Shown: positions 8,221 through 16,955, counted from the stretch's first letter. The stretch: 64,000 bases of DNA from Verrucomicrobiota bacterium (GCA_023450935.1 JAEXGH010000008.1:1-64000); one strand, 5' to 3'. Notes: generated by a model from the letters alone, not told the origin. Translations and numbers: made by a program.

Positions 8221-8845
8221 GGAAAAAAAACAGAAAAATCTCCTGAAAAAGAAGATTGAGCTGAAGGCAATCAGCGAGTGGGTCGGCGAGGGCGACCGCG
8301 TGCTCGATTTGGGCTGCGGGCGCGGTATCCTGCTCGACGCCCTCGTGGAGCGCAAAAACGTCTATGCAGTGGGCGTGGACTCTGACTTTGAAAAGATTTC
8401 GCTGTGTATAAAAAAGGGCATAAACGCCTACCACGGCGACATTATGGACATTCTATCGTCGTTCGACGACAACTCCTTCGACTGGATTATCTGTTCGCGA
8501 ACGCTCCCCGAGCTTGAAAATGCGCGAGAAGTGATTTTCGAATCGCTGCGCGTTGCAAAGTGCGTGGCAGTGGGCTTTGTAAACTTCGCCTACTGGAAAA
8601 ACCGCCTTGCCATACTCCTTACCGGAGACAGAATCATCAACGAAGTCTATCCCTCCAAGTGGGACACCGCGCGCCCCATGAATACAATTTCAGTGGATTC
8701 CTTTAAGGAATTCTGTAAAAATAACGAAATAACAATCAAACGCCAAAATTTCCTGCGCGGCGACTGGGAAACACCGTGCCGCTTTATGCCCAACCTGTTT
8801 TCGGGCTACGCGCTGTTCGAAATTTCAAAGGAAAAACAATCATGA
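8213..8845 (+). CDS. metW: MetW-like methyltransferase-fold protein
   Basis: Class I SAM-methyltransferase-fold protein of 210 residues with motif I at about residues 31-38 (VLDLGCGRG), an acidic residue after strand 2 (GVDSD) and the MetW-typical GFVNFAYWKNR segment. MetW is a partner of MetX in methionine synthesis and increases or enables acyltransferase activity in some bacteria; no methyl-transfer reaction is firmly established. It overlaps metX by 8 bp and clpP by 4 bp. Confidence 0.92.
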   Translation: MTEEKKQKNLLKKKIELKAISEWVGEGDRVLDLGCGRGILLDALVERKNVYAVGVDSDFEKISLCIKKGINAYHGDIMDILSSFDDNSFDWIICSRTLPELENAREVIFESLRVAKCVAVGFVNFAYWKNRLAILLTGDRIINEVYPSKWDTARPMNTISVDSFKEFCKNNEITIKRQNFLRGDWETPCRFMPNLFSGYALFEISKEKQS

Positions 8846-9426
8846 ATTGCGAAGAAAACGAAAAGAAAGAACAAACCCCCGCAATCGCCGCGGAAATGCA
8901 AAAACGCTTCCTCGACGAACGTAAGATTTTCTTGTGGGACTCCGTAACCGATAAAACTGCAGCCGAAGTAGTCGAAAAACTCCTCTATCTGGACATGCTC
9001 GACCACGAAAAGGAAATCACTTTCTATATGAGCACCCCCGGCGGTTCAATCAGCGCGGGTATGTCGATTTACGACACCATGAAGCTTATAAAAGCCCCAG
9101 TGAAGGTTGTTGTAACGGGTATTGCAATGAGCATGGGCTCCATCCTCCTTTCCGCCGCGCCCAAGGGCAAACGCTTTTTGTTCCCGAGCGCGCGCGTGAT
9201 GATTCACCAGCCCCTTATTATGGGCGAAATGAGCGGCACGGCGGTTGACATGCACATTCAGGCGATGGAGCTTGAGAGAATGAGGGAGGAACTCAACAAG
9301 ATACTGTCGGAGGCGTCGGGGCAGCCGCTGGAAAAGATTGCGGCGGACACGGACAGGGACTTCTTTATGACGGCGCAGGAAGCTATTGAGTATGGGCTGG
9401 CGGATGCTATCGTCCAAAACGCGTAG
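8842..9426 (+). CDS. clpP: ATP-dependent Clp protease proteolytic subunit
   Basis: Serine peptidase that forms the 14-mer proteolytic chamber of ClpXP/ClpAP. 194 residues. The catalytic triad is complete: S97 (GIAMSMGS), H122 (RVMIHQPL) and D171 (DTDRDFFM). The sequence around the serine (AMSMGSILLSAAP) differs from the common AASMGAFLLAAG, so this may be a divergent or second ClpP paralogue. I start at the ATG at 8842 that overlaps the metW stop. Placement behind metXW, away from the clpX-like gene at 11163, is unusual. The stop codon is followed directly by structured element P1. Confidence 0.94.
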   Translation: MNCEENEKKEQTPAIAAEMQKRFLDERKIFLWDSVTDKTAAEVVEKLLYLDMLDHEKEITFYMSTPGGSISAGMSIYDTMKLIKAPVKVVVTGIAMSMGSILLSAAPKGKRFLFPSARVMIHQPLIMGEMSGTAVDMHIQAMELERMREELNKILSEASGQPLEKIAADTDRDFFMTAQEAIEYGLADAIVQNA

Positions 9427-9570
9427 AACGCGTGAAAAACGCATAAAATTGGCTTGATACTGCGTTTTGTCCCTTTTTTGTTTGGTCACATAGGTCTACT
9501 ATGCTCCCTGCACAAAAAAGGGACAAAGCCTTGTCTGAAGCTCAATTTTATGCGTTTTTGCGTATTTAGA
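9427..9570 (+). repeat. Nested inverted-repeat element P1
   Basis: Non-coding element starting right after the clpP stop. Outer arms 9435-9451 and 9543-9559 are a perfect 17-bp inverted repeat; inner arms 9466-9481 and 9512-9527 are a perfect 16-bp inverted repeat; a central hairpin CATAG-GTCTA-CTATG sits at 9489-9503. Sequence around the core (TGGTCAC before, GCTCCC after) and the block GCCTTG at 9528-9533 recur in P2 at 39598. It could be a transcribed RNA structure or a mobile palindromic element; downstream of clpP it would also stop or protect the transcript. Confidence 0.75.
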
Positions 9571-9639
9571 AACTTTAATTAGTAGTCAAAGGTGTATTGG
9601 CTTTAGCCAATCGCCGCCGCTTTCGAGAAGTTAAAAAAC
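9571..9639 (+). repeat. Bulged-hairpin repeat, copy R2
   Basis: Begins ACTTTAATTAG at the end of P1 and ends GTTAAAAAAC. The hairpin has outer stem GGTG/CGCC (one T-G wobble), a bulged T, inner stem ATTGGC/GCCAAT and loop TTTA. As in R1, its last bases form the final codons and stop of the neighbouring minus-strand gene (Val-Phe-stop). Confidence 0.7.
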
Positions 9640-10446
9640 GTCCTCGCACTTTTTAAAAGAGCGGGAGGAGAGGAAGTCCTTGAAGTCCTGCTTGAGTGGG
9701 GCGCGGAATACCATGTTGGGGAAGACTTTCGAGAAGTCCATTTCGTAGGCGTGGAGGGCTTGGCGTTTCATTTGGAGGGTTGCGAGCATTTCGTCGGTTA
9801 CGCCTTTGTCGATGAAGTCGAGGTAGAAATTTTCGTCTTCGCCGTAGATTTTATCGCCTACAACGTGATGCCCAATCCATTGGGCGTGGGCGCGTATTTG
9901 GTGCTTGCGCCCAGTCAGCAGCGTCGCCTGAACGAGAGTGGCGGGGCGGAATTGCTCGGCGTGCGAGTGCGCGAGAACTTTGAAAATTGTGCACGCGCTT
10001 TTGGCGGAAAGCTTCTGGACGGCGCAGCGCGTTTTGATTGCTATGGCGGAGTCCTTGTCGTCGGATAGCGGCTGCGAGACTGTCCATTCGCCGTCTATGC
10101 GCCCGTCGAGAATCGCCAGATATTTTTTGCCAACAAGAGATTTGTCGTTCATCGCCTTTTGGGCAACGGAAGCAGTCTGCTTGTTTTTTGCAAGAACTAC
10201 CACCCCGCTTGTCTCCCTGTCGAGGCGGTTTACCAAGTGGAGCAGATCGCTTTTGAGGTATTCGCGCGCCGCGCCCGCAAGGCTCGAGTATGGACCGTTT
10301 TTGGAGGGGTGGCACACGAGCCAGCCCGGTTTGTTGAGCACCAAAAAGTTTTCGTCTTCGAAAATTATCCAAGAAGGAAATTCGTCGGGATTTACAAGAC
10401 CGGCCTTTTCGCCGAAATCTTCCGGGTTTTGATAATTATTATCCAT
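9631..10446 (-). CDS. RluA-family RNA pseudouridine synthase
   Basis: Converts uridine to pseudouridine in structured RNA (23S rRNA or tRNA; the exact target cannot be read from sequence). 271 residues. The catalytic motif HLVNRLDRETSG contains Asp at 76, with flanking VLNKPGWLVCHPS and the RKHQIRAH segment near residue 195. There is no N-terminal S4 domain, as in the RluA/TruC-like subgroup. The start overlaps the upstream menG stop by 8 bp, so it is the last gene of clpX-menG-rluA. The end of the frame runs into repeat R2. Confidence 0.9.
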   Translation of the reverse strand: MDNNYQNPEDFGEKAGLVNPDEFPSWIIFEDENFLVLNKPGWLVCHPSKNGPYSSLAGAAREYLKSDLLHLVNRLDRETSGVVVLAKNKQTASVAQKAMNDKSLVGKKYLAILDGRIDGEWTVSQPLSDDKDSAIAIKTRCAVQKLSAKSACTIFKVLAHSHAEQFRPATLVQATLLTGRKHQIRAHAQWIGHHVVGDKIYGEDENFYLDFIDKGVTDEMLATLQMKRQALHAYEMDFSKVFPNMVFRAPLKQDFKDFLSSRSFKKCEDVF

Positions 10447-11161
10447 TTTTGATTCCCGTCGTTATTGCCACCAGTCCGCAGCCGAATTTTTTTACTTCTA
10501 CACGCGCGAAGCCCGCCGAGGCGAACATCGCCGTAATTTCGCTTGGGAATGGGTAGTTCAGCGTGGTGTTTGCGAGGTATTTGTAGTTTTGAATGTCTCC
10601 GCCGAAAGCCGCGGCAATGCTGGGGACGACGCGCGTCATGAAGATTTTCTGCGCCGATTCCGCCAGTTTTCCCGCGCGCGAAACTTCGAGAACCGCCAGC
10701 CTGCCGCGGGGTTTTAGCACGCGGAAAATTTCCGCGAGCGCGCGTTGGCGGTTTTGGAAATTCCGGAAGCCGAAGGATATTGTAATTGCGTCGAAAGAGG
10801 CGTCGGCAAGGGGCAGATTTTCGCAGTCGGCGCGCATGAGTTTTACGCGGTTTGAAAGTTTCGATTTGTCGATTTTTCTTTGGGCAATTTCGAGCATTTC
10901 GGGGCAGAAGTCTATACCCAGAATGCGAGCCGAAGAGTCTCGGCGGGCGAGTTCCGCGCAGACGTCGCCGCTGCCGCACGCCAAGTCCGCCACTTTCGGG
11001 GCGTCCCCGCGGAAGCCCACCAAGGCGGTTTTTGCGAGCGCGCGCCGCCAGAGCACGTCGAGCCCGAAGCACATTGCACGGTTAATTGTGTCGTAGTGCG
11101 CCGCCGTTTGCGAAAACATTTTCTGGACGTCGGCTTTGTCCCTTTTTTCGAAGTCGGGCAT
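10439..11161 (-). CDS. ubiE: UbiE/MenG-type quinone methyltransferase
   Basis: SAM-dependent C-methyltransferase of 240 residues that methylates demethylmenaquinone (and, in ubiquinone makers, the C-2 benzoquinone). N-terminal VQKMFSQTAAHYDTINRAM is the family's first signature; DLACGSGD is SAM motif I; the second UbiE signature region is at SFGFRNFQNRQRAL. Without other ubi genes and with an apparently anaerobic host, a menaquinone role is more likely. It lies 1 bp after clpX and overlaps the rluA-type gene by 8 bp. Confidence 0.92.
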   Translation of the reverse strand: MPDFEKRDKADVQKMFSQTAAHYDTINRAMCFGLDVLWRRALAKTALVGFRGDAPKVADLACGSGDVCAELARRDSSARILGIDFCPEMLEIAQRKIDKSKLSNRVKLMRADCENLPLADASFDAITISFGFRNFQNRQRALAEIFRVLKPRGRLAVLEVSRAGKLAESAQKIFMTRVVPSIAAAFGGDIQNYKYLANTTLNYPFPSEITAMFASAGFARVEVKKFGCGLVAITTGIKNG

Positions 11162-11162
11162 G

Positions 11163-12770
11163 CTATTTTCTTTCGAATGAGCTTACCACCAGCTCCGACA
11201 GGAATTTGTCGGGGGCTTCCACCGCCGCGGCGGGAAGTCTCCAAGCTGTTTGAGTGTTGTTGCGCGAGACAATCGCCAAGCCGTGTTCGTAGTCTTTGAA
11301 CAGGGCGGCGCAGATGTCGGCAACGTGCTTGTCGGATTCAATCGCCTTTTTGACAAGCGCGCTTTGGGCGTCGGCGTCGAACGAGAGCGAGAATCCCGTT
11401 TTCGCCAAAAAGTCCTTTTCGAACTGTTCCAGCCCGTCGAGCATTGTTTGGCGGACGATGTCCGAGTTGTCCTCAAGCAGCTTTGTAAGCTGGGCTTTGG
11501 GCGCGGAAACGGTGTCGGTGTTGAGTTCGAAGTGCTTGATTCCCGACGACGGCAATTCGAATTTGAAGTCGCGCAGAGTCCGCTCAAGCACGGTCATAAG
11601 CCCGCGCGCGCCCGTTTTTTCCAAAATGGCGAGTTCGGCTATTTTGCGGACGGCTTCGGGGGTGATTGAAAAATCTATGCCGTAGCCTGCGAAGTCCTCC
11701 TTGTATTGCTTGAGAATCGAGCCTTCCGAAGACGCGAGAATGTCGGCGAGGTCGTCGGCCTTCAGGGCTTCGCACGCAACGCGCACGGGCAGGCGCCCAA
11801 TAAATTCGGCTTCGAATCCGTATTTGATGAAGTCGCCGGTTTCGGCGAATTTGAGATATTCGGAGGGTTCGAGCTGTTCGTCGTTTTGGGCGTCGAAATT
11901 GAAGCCTATTCTGTTTTTGTCCATTCGGCGGGCTATGTTTTCGCCGAGCTTGTCGAACGCGCCGCTTACTATGAACAGAATGTGGCGCGTGTTGATTGTG
12001 CGCTTCTGCTTTTTGTTCGACATAGCCATTCGCATTTGCCCCATCATGTCCTGCGGGGCAACAACGTTTACGTTTGATTCTTCCATGAGTTTCAGGAGGT
12101 TTATTTGGACGCCGCGTCCCGAAACATCTTTGCCGCCGAAATCGCTTTTTCCGGCTATTTTGTCGATTTCGTCTATGTAGACAATGCCGTATTGGGCAAC
12201 GTCAACGTTGCCGCGCGCCGTTTTTACGAGGTCGCGGATTATGTCTTCGACATCGCTGCCTACGTATCCGGTTTCCGAAAATTTTGTGGCGTCCGCCTTG
12301 ACGAACGGCACGCCGATTAGCTTTGCGGCCGTGCGCATAAGGTAGGTTTTGCCCACGCCCGTGGGGCCGAGGATTATGATGTTTTGCTTTGCGAACTCGT
12401 TTTCGGAAAGCTTGGGGTTTTCGAGGCAGCGGCGGACGTGGTTGTAGTGGTCGCAAATGGCGACGGAAAGGACTTTTTTTGCCTCGTTTTGTTTGATGAC
12501 AAAGCGGTCGAGATAGTCGCGTATTTGGCGCGGCTTCATGGAGAAGTTTCTGATTTTTTCGAGCGCGTCGGCGTCGTCGTCCGATTCGTCCGCGGGCTGG
12601 GGCGGCGGTTCAGCGGCGAACTGCGGCGCGAATTCGAACCTGACGTTCTTGTTGCCAAGTATTCCCTCGAGCTGTTTGCGCAGGTTGGCGAGGTTTTCGT
12701 CGAGATTGCCGTTGCGGTTTTGTCCGCTTTCGGAATCGGGATTTTTGTCTTTGCGGTGGTCGTCGTCCAT
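11163..12770 (-). CDS. clpX: ClpX-like AAA+ unfoldase without zinc domain
   Basis: AAA+ unfoldase expected to feed ClpP. Counting from the chosen start: Walker A GPTGVGKT at 135-142, pore loop GYVG at 168-171, Walker B IVYIDEID at about 196-203, and an IGF loop (RIGFNF) at 288-290, the ClpP-docking element. The usual N-terminal four-cysteine zinc domain is absent; instead there is an acidic/polar linker (1-75). About 100 extra residues follow the AAA+ small domain. Start is uncertain: ATGs at 12770, 12824 and 12872 are in frame, none with a clear ribosome site. First gene of a minus-strand operon with menG and an rluA-type gene. Confidence 0.85.
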   Translation of the reverse strand: MDDDHRKDKNPDSESGQNRNGNLDENLANLRKQLEGILGNKNVRFEFAPQFAAEPPPQPADESDDDADALEKIRNFSMKPRQIRDYLDRFVIKQNEAKKVLSVAICDHYNHVRRCLENPKLSENEFAKQNIIILGPTGVGKTYLMRTAAKLIGVPFVKADATKFSETGYVGSDVEDIIRDLVKTARGNVDVAQYGIVYIDEIDKIAGKSDFGGKDVSGRGVQINLLKLMEESNVNVVAPQDMMGQMRMAMSNKKQKRTINTRHILFIVSGAFDKLGENIARRMDKNRIGFNFDAQNDEQLEPSEYLKFAETGDFIKYGFEAEFIGRLPVRVACEALKADDLADILASSEGSILKQYKEDFAGYGIDFSITPEAVRKIAELAILEKTGARGLMTVLERTLRDFKFELPSSGIKHFELNTDTVSAPKAQLTKLLEDNSDIVRQTMLDGLEQFEKDFLAKTGFSLSFDADAQSALVKKAIESDKHVADICAALFKDYEHGLAIVSRNNTQTAWRLPAAAVEAPDKFLSELVVSSFERK

Positions 12771-12956
12771 AATCGTCGTATTTTTATGCGAAAAATTAGG
12801 CGTGATTATTCGGTTTTCAGTCATTTTTTCAATATTTTTTGTTGACTTTAGTTCCCGCCAAATAAAATACACGTTTTTTGCAATTCATTCTGAATCGGTA
12901 GTAATCGGCAGGAGTGAACCCCCTTTTCTTAAAATTCAAATCAGGACAGGTAATTT

Positions 12957-13310
12957 ATGCAGAACCTAACAAAAAGAGAAATCATTCAGAAAATTTACAA
13001 CGACAAAGACGAATGCCGCAAGGGTTCGATTCTCCAGAACGACGTAAAAGATATCGTTCAGCGCACGCTCGACATTATGACCGAGTCGCTCGCACAGGGC
13101 AGGAATATCGAGTTGCGCAAGTTCGGCGTGCTGGAAGTGCAGGTCCGCAAGCCGCGCGTAGGCCGCAACCCCACCCAACCCCAGCAGGACGTTGTAATCC
13201 CCAAGCGCGCAATCGTGAAATTCAAGGCGGGCAAGGAGCTCAAGGCGGCGTTGAAAACCCTCGACCTTAGCATAGTCGAAGAAAGCAAGGCCTCTCGCGC
13301 CAGAAAGTAG
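12957..13310 (+). CDS. HU/IHF-family DNA-binding protein
   Basis: Small basic histone-like protein, 117 residues, that bends and compacts DNA as a dimer. It begins with the typical helical part (LTKREIIQKIYND), then IELRKFGVLEVQVRKPRVGRNP, where GRNP marks the DNA-binding beta-arm. The N-terminal and C-terminal ends (EESKASRARK) extend the roughly 90-residue core. HU and IHF subunits cannot be told apart confidently here. It is divergent from the clpX-like gene, and hisS starts 8 bp downstream, so these two may be cotranscribed. Confidence 0.9.
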   Translation: MQNLTKREIIQKIYNDKDECRKGSILQNDVKDIVQRTLDIMTESLAQGRNIELRKFGVLEVQVRKPRVGRNPTQPQQDVVIPKRAIVKFKAGKELKAALKTLDLSIVEESKASRARK

Positions 13311-13318
13311 CTGAAGCC

Positions 13319-14638
13319 ATGGCCGAATTCAAGACTCTGCCCGGATTCAGGGAGTTTTATCCCGAGGATTTCGCCAAGAAAAACAGGCTTTTCGTCCTTT
13401 GGCGCAATTCGGCGCGGTCTTTCGGCTTTCAGGAATTCGAGCCGCCGGTTCTCGAGCAGCTCGACTTGTTTACGGAAAAAAGCGGCGAGGAGATTAAATC
13501 GCAGCTTTTCGAATTTACCGACAAGGGCGGCAGGCAGGTCGCCCTCCGCCCCGAAATGACGCCGTCTTTGGCGCGCATGGTCGGGGCGCGCGCCGGCGGC
13601 ATACGCAGACCCGTGAAGTGGTTTGCCGTAGGCGAGAACTACCGCTACGAACGCCAGCAAAAAGGGCGTTTGCGCGCGTTCTACCAGTTCAATGCCGACA
13701 TTTTGGGCGAGGCGTCGATAAATGCCGATGCGGAAATCATTTCGCTTTTGATAAATTCGCTGTGCTGTTTGGGGCTTGACCAAACGCAGTTCAAACTCCG
13801 TTTGGGCGACAGAAATTTGTGGGTGCTTTTCCTCGAGAAATCGGGCGTGGATTCGGCGCGCATGGTTTCGGTGCTGTCGGTTATAGACAAACTCGAGAAG
13901 GTTTCGCCCGAGGCGTTGTCGGACATGATGAAAACAGCGCTCGAGGGTTCGGGGGTTTCGGCCGACGCGCTCGTGGCAAACATAAGGGAGCTTGCCGCGC
14001 AGCGCAGCATAGACGGCTTGGAAAATTTTTTGCGCTCCGTTTGCGGCGACGCCGATGAAATTGCCCGCAGAATTGCCGATTGGCGCGAACTGCTGAAGCT
14101 GCTTGAAAATTTGGGCGCGGCGCAGTTTGTTTCGGTCGATATGGGCATTGTGCGCGGGTTGGCGTATTACACGGGGTTCGTGTTCGAGGCGTTCCAGACG
14201 GTAGGCTCGGGAAGGGCTTTGGCGGGCGGCGGCAGATACGACAATCTGGTTGCAAAGCTCGGCTATCAGGATATGCCGGCGGTCGGGTTCGGAATGGGCG
14301 ACGTTACCGTTTCCGATTTGCTCGAGCTTGTCGGGAAAGTCCAGTGCGACGATTTTTCGCCCGAGGTCTACGTCGTCATAGGCTCTGATTCCGTCCGCGC
14401 CGATGCTCTCAACGTTGTGCGCGCGCTCAGAGCAGCGGGCGTTAGGACGGACTACCCCTTCAAAACATCGGGATTCGGCAAGCAGTTCAAGCAGGCCGAT
14501 GCCGTAGGGGCGAAGTTCGCCGTTGTTGTGGGCGAAGACGAGGTCAAAAAAGGCGTGGTAAAAGCCAAGAATTTGAAGACCGCCGAAGAGGCGGAAGTGG
14601 AGATTGGCGGATTGGTCGATTTGCTCCGCGCGAAATAG
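13319..14638 (+). CDS. hisS: Histidine--tRNA ligase
   Basis: Class II synthetase that charges tRNA-His. 439 residues with motif 1-2 region ALRPEMTPSLARM, the RYERQQKGRLRAFYQFNADI motif 2 block, the histidine A motif GLAYYTGFVFE and motif 3 GGGRYDNL. A C-terminal anticodon-binding domain (about 345-439) is present, which argues against the regulatory paralogue HisZ. Followed by two hairpin-plus-T-run terminators. Confidence 0.95.
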   Translation: MAEFKTLPGFREFYPEDFAKKNRLFVLWRNSARSFGFQEFEPPVLEQLDLFTEKSGEEIKSQLFEFTDKGGRQVALRPEMTPSLARMVGARAGGIRRPVKWFAVGENYRYERQQKGRLRAFYQFNADILGEASINADAEIISLLINSLCCLGLDQTQFKLRLGDRNLWVLFLEKSGVDSARMVSVLSVIDKLEKVSPEALSDMMKTALEGSGVSADALVANIRELAAQRSIDGLENFLRSVCGDADEIARRIADWRELLKLLENLGAAQFVSVDMGIVRGLAYYTGFVFEAFQTVGSGRALAGGGRYDNLVAKLGYQDMPAVGFGMGDVTVSDLLELVGKVQCDDFSPEVYVVIGSDSVRADALNVVRALRAAGVRTDYPFKTSGFGKQFKQADAVGAKFAVVVGEDEVKKGVVKAKNLKTAEEAEVEIGGLVDLLRAK

Positions 14639-14647
14639 CGGAAACGG

Positions 14648-14675
14648 AAAAAGCCCGAGCGGGTCGGGCTTTTGG
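14648..14675 (+). terminator. Terminator after hisS (first hairpin)
   Basis: Stem AAAGCCCGA/TCGGGCTTT with loop GCGGG, followed by a short T stretch. It lies 10 bp past the hisS stop. Confidence 0.75.
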
Positions 14676-14685
14676 TCGGTTTCGA

Positions 14686-14717
14686 GGCGAAGCTGCGCGC
14701 TTCGCCCTTTTTTTTGT
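14686..14717 (+). terminator. Terminator after hisS (second hairpin)
   Basis: Stem GGCGAAGC/GCTTCGCC with a 5-base loop and a run of nine T. It lies between convergent hisS and the GH43 gene and, together with the first hairpin, isolates the two units. Confidence 0.8.
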
Positions 14718-14736
14718 TTTTTCGGACGGTTTTATG

Positions 14737-15741
14737 CTACAGCAGGCGCATTGTGGAGTAGTCGGCTTTGTAGCGCGGGTTGCCGTCGGGGCCGAAAGTT
14801 TCGGCGAGTTTTATTATCGCGGTGCGGCGCGGCGAAACACGTATGTTTGAATGGTGCGCGTGGAATACATACCAGATTCCGCCTTCGGCGTCGAAGAAAA
14901 TATCGCCGTGTCCCGAACCGTTGAGTCCCGTAATCTCGCGCGAAATCACCGCGGGAGACTGCAGCTTTTTGAATTCGCCAAGCGGGGAATCGGCAACGGC
15001 GACGCCCACGCAATAGTCGGGGCTACGGAAGTCGTTTGCGGAATAAAAAAGGACGTATTTGCCGCCGCGCTTTACTACCGTAGGCCCTTCGATTGTTCCG
15101 CGCGAAGACTTGAATTTTTCCCAGTCGTCATTCATTCCCTCGTTGATTTTTTCGAACTCCTTGGGGAGGTCTTTTCTCTCCCAGTCCCGGTCGTTTTTAA
15201 GAAGCGGTGTTATTGCACCGACGCGTTTTGTCAGATCGGCGGAGAGCTTTTGCCCGCACACGCCGCCGAATTTACCTATCCAGTGGACGAAGTAGGCGTA
15301 GACGCCGCCGTCGTCGTCAACGAAGATGAACGGGTCTATTTCAAAATTTGCGTCGGACTTTAAGATTTTGGAGTTTTTGAAGCCGCCGTTTGGCTTGTCG
15401 GATTCGGCAATCGCCAGAAAGTGCTTTTTGTTCTTTTTGTCGTATGCGCAGTAGGCGAGGACGTATTTGCCGCCGCGCTTGATAATTTGCGGCGCCCAGA
15501 ACCATTTGTCGCCCGACAACGCCGACGCCTTTATTGCGTTGCCCGAAAGCGTCCAGTTTGCGAGGTCTTTCGATTGGTAGACGGGGAACGCGCCATCGGC
15601 ATCGTTCCACGTTCCCGTGAGGTAGTATGTGCCGTTTTCGGCGTAGATAGTCGGGTCGGGAAGCAGAATTTCCGCCGAAGCGCAATTTGCGGCAAAAAAC
15701 GCAGCCGTTGTAGTAAGCGTTTGGAACGTGATTGGTCTCAT
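14737..15741 (-). CDS. Secreted GH43-like glycoside hydrolase
   Basis: Five-bladed beta-propeller glycosidase, 334 residues, with an N-terminal signal peptide ending near CASA at residue 23. GH43 enzymes attack arabinans, xylans and related plant glycans by inversion. The three acidic catalytic residues have good candidates: Asp in LPDPTIY (general base), Asp in EIDPFIF (pKa modulator) and Glu in IEGPTVV (general acid). WFWAPQIIKRGGKYVLAY is a characteristic blade. Substrate cannot be predicted. Preceded by a well-formed promoter with almost no 5' leader. Confidence 0.88.
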   Translation of the reverse strand: MRPITFQTLTTTAAFFAANCASAEILLPDPTIYAENGTYYLTGTWNDADGAFPVYQSKDLANWTLSGNAIKASALSGDKWFWAPQIIKRGGKYVLAYCAYDKKNKKHFLAIAESDKPNGGFKNSKILKSDANFEIDPFIFVDDDGGVYAYFVHWIGKFGGVCGQKLSADLTKRVGAITPLLKNDRDWERKDLPKEFEKINEGMNDDWEKFKSSRGTIEGPTVVKRGGKYVLFYSANDFRSPDYCVGVAVADSPLGEFKKLQSPAVISREITGLNGSGHGDIFFDAEGGIWYVFHAHHSNIRVSPRRTAIIKLAETFGPDGNPRYKADYSTMRLL

Positions 15742-15747
15742 TCCGAC

Positions 15748-15776
15748 ATTGCATATCAGTTGCGCGAGGCTGTCAA
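15748..15776 (-). promoter_or_regulatory. Sigma70-type promoter of GH43 gene
   Basis: On the minus strand, TTGACA (15776-15771), a 17-base spacer and TGCAAT (15753-15748). The expected start site is about 7 bases on, at or next to the ATG at 15741, so the transcript would be leaderless or nearly so. Confidence 0.5.
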
Positions 15777-15914
15777 CTTATAAATATAAAAAAAACTTGA
15801 AAAGCGGCGGGTTTTTGTTTTAGAAGTATCCCCGAATAAACCTGTATGCGGCGCGGTTCGAAAACAGGCTCGGCGCGCGCAAATCAACAATAAACACATT
15901 AGAAAGACAGAAAA

Positions 15915-16955
15915 ATGGCAAGACCGTTGACATTGTTCGCAGGCCAGTGGGCCGATATGAAACTTGAAGATTTGGCTCCGTTGGCGAAGAAAATGGGCTA
16001 TGAGGGCTTGGAAATCCCCCTCACGCAAAATCACATAGATTTCGACAAATGCGACGACGACGCGTATTTGAAAAGCCGCTGGGACATTCTCGAAAAAAAC
16101 GGGCTTAACTGCTACGCAATCTCCAACCACCTCGTGGGACAGTGCGTCTGCGACGAAATCGATTTCCGCCACAAGGCTATGTTAAGCGCGTCGATTTGGG
16201 GCGACGGCGACGCCGAAGGCGTGCGCCAACGCGCGGCGGCGGCCATGATAAAGACCGCAAAGATTGCCAAAAAATTCTTCTCCATGCGGCCGAAAAGTTT
16301 GGGTGAATCGCCCATTGTCCCCACTGTTACGGGTTTTACGGGCTCGCCGATATGGAAGTATCTGTATTCGTTCCCGCCAGTTCTCAAGGATACAATTTCA
16401 AACGGCTATGCAGATTTCGCAAAACGCTGGATTCCCATCTTGGACGCATACGACGCCGAAGGCGTGAACTTCGCATTGGAAGTTCACCCCACTGAAATTG
16501 CGTTCGACATTGCAAGCGCGGAGCGCGCTCTCGAGGCGGTAAAATTCCACAAGCGTTTCGGCTTCAATTTCGACCCCTCGCACTTTGCGTATCAGGGCGT
16601 AGACTACGTAAAATTCATTCGCAAGTTCTCGGACAGAATCTTCCACGCCCATATGAAGGACGTTTGGTTCGGACACGGCACCGGCGAAGCGGGCGTGTTC
16701 GGCGGGCATACCGACTTCTGCGACCCGCGCCGCTACTGGGACTTCCGCTCGATAGGCCACGGCGACGTAAACTTCGAGGAAATTATCGTGGCCCTCAACG
16801 ACATCGGCTACAAAGGCCCGCTTTCTGTCGAATGGGAAGACGGCAGAATGGACAGAATCCACGGCGCGACGGAATCGTGCGCGCGCGTTCGTTCGTTCGA
16901 TTTCCCCATGTCAGATATCGCTTTCGACTCCGCTTTCGATACGTCGAACCAGTAG
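15915..16955 (+). CDS. Sugar phosphate isomerase/epimerase (TIM barrel)
   Basis: Xylose-isomerase-like TIM-barrel protein (AP endonuclease 2 superfamily), 346 residues, probably an epimerase or isomerase of a sugar or sugar-derived keto compound. Likely metal ligands are Glu in FALEVHPTE, Asp in FNFDPSHF, His in IFHAHMKD and Glu in LSVEWED. No signal peptide, so cytosolic. It leads a plus-strand row with a DoxX-like membrane protein, an exported Gfo/Idh oxidoreductase and a discoidin-like exported protein; such sets occur in Planctomycetes and Verrucomicrobia. The precise substrate is unknown. Confidence 0.85.
   Translation: MARPLTLFAGQWADMKLEDLAPLAKKMGYEGLEIPLTQNHIDFDKCDDDAYLKSRWDILEKNGLNCYAISNHLVGQCVCDEIDFRHKAMLSASIWGDGDAEGVRQRAAAAMIKTAKIAKKFFSMRPKSLGESPIVPTVTGFTGSPIWKYLYSFPPVLKDTISNGYADFAKRWIPILDAYDAEGVNFALEVHPTEIAFDIASAERALEAVKFHKRFGFNFDPSHFAYQGVDYVKFIRKFSDRIFHAHMKDVWFGHGTGEAGVFGGHTDFCDPRRYWDFRSIGHGDVNFEEIIVALNDIGYKGPLSVEWEDGRMDRIHGATESCARVRSFDFPMSDIAFDSAFDTSNQ

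Noticed and set aside
13319..14638. HisZ regulatory subunit
   Set aside because: The protein has the C-terminal anticodon-binding domain and intact motifs, and no his biosynthesis genes are near, so it is the synthetase.
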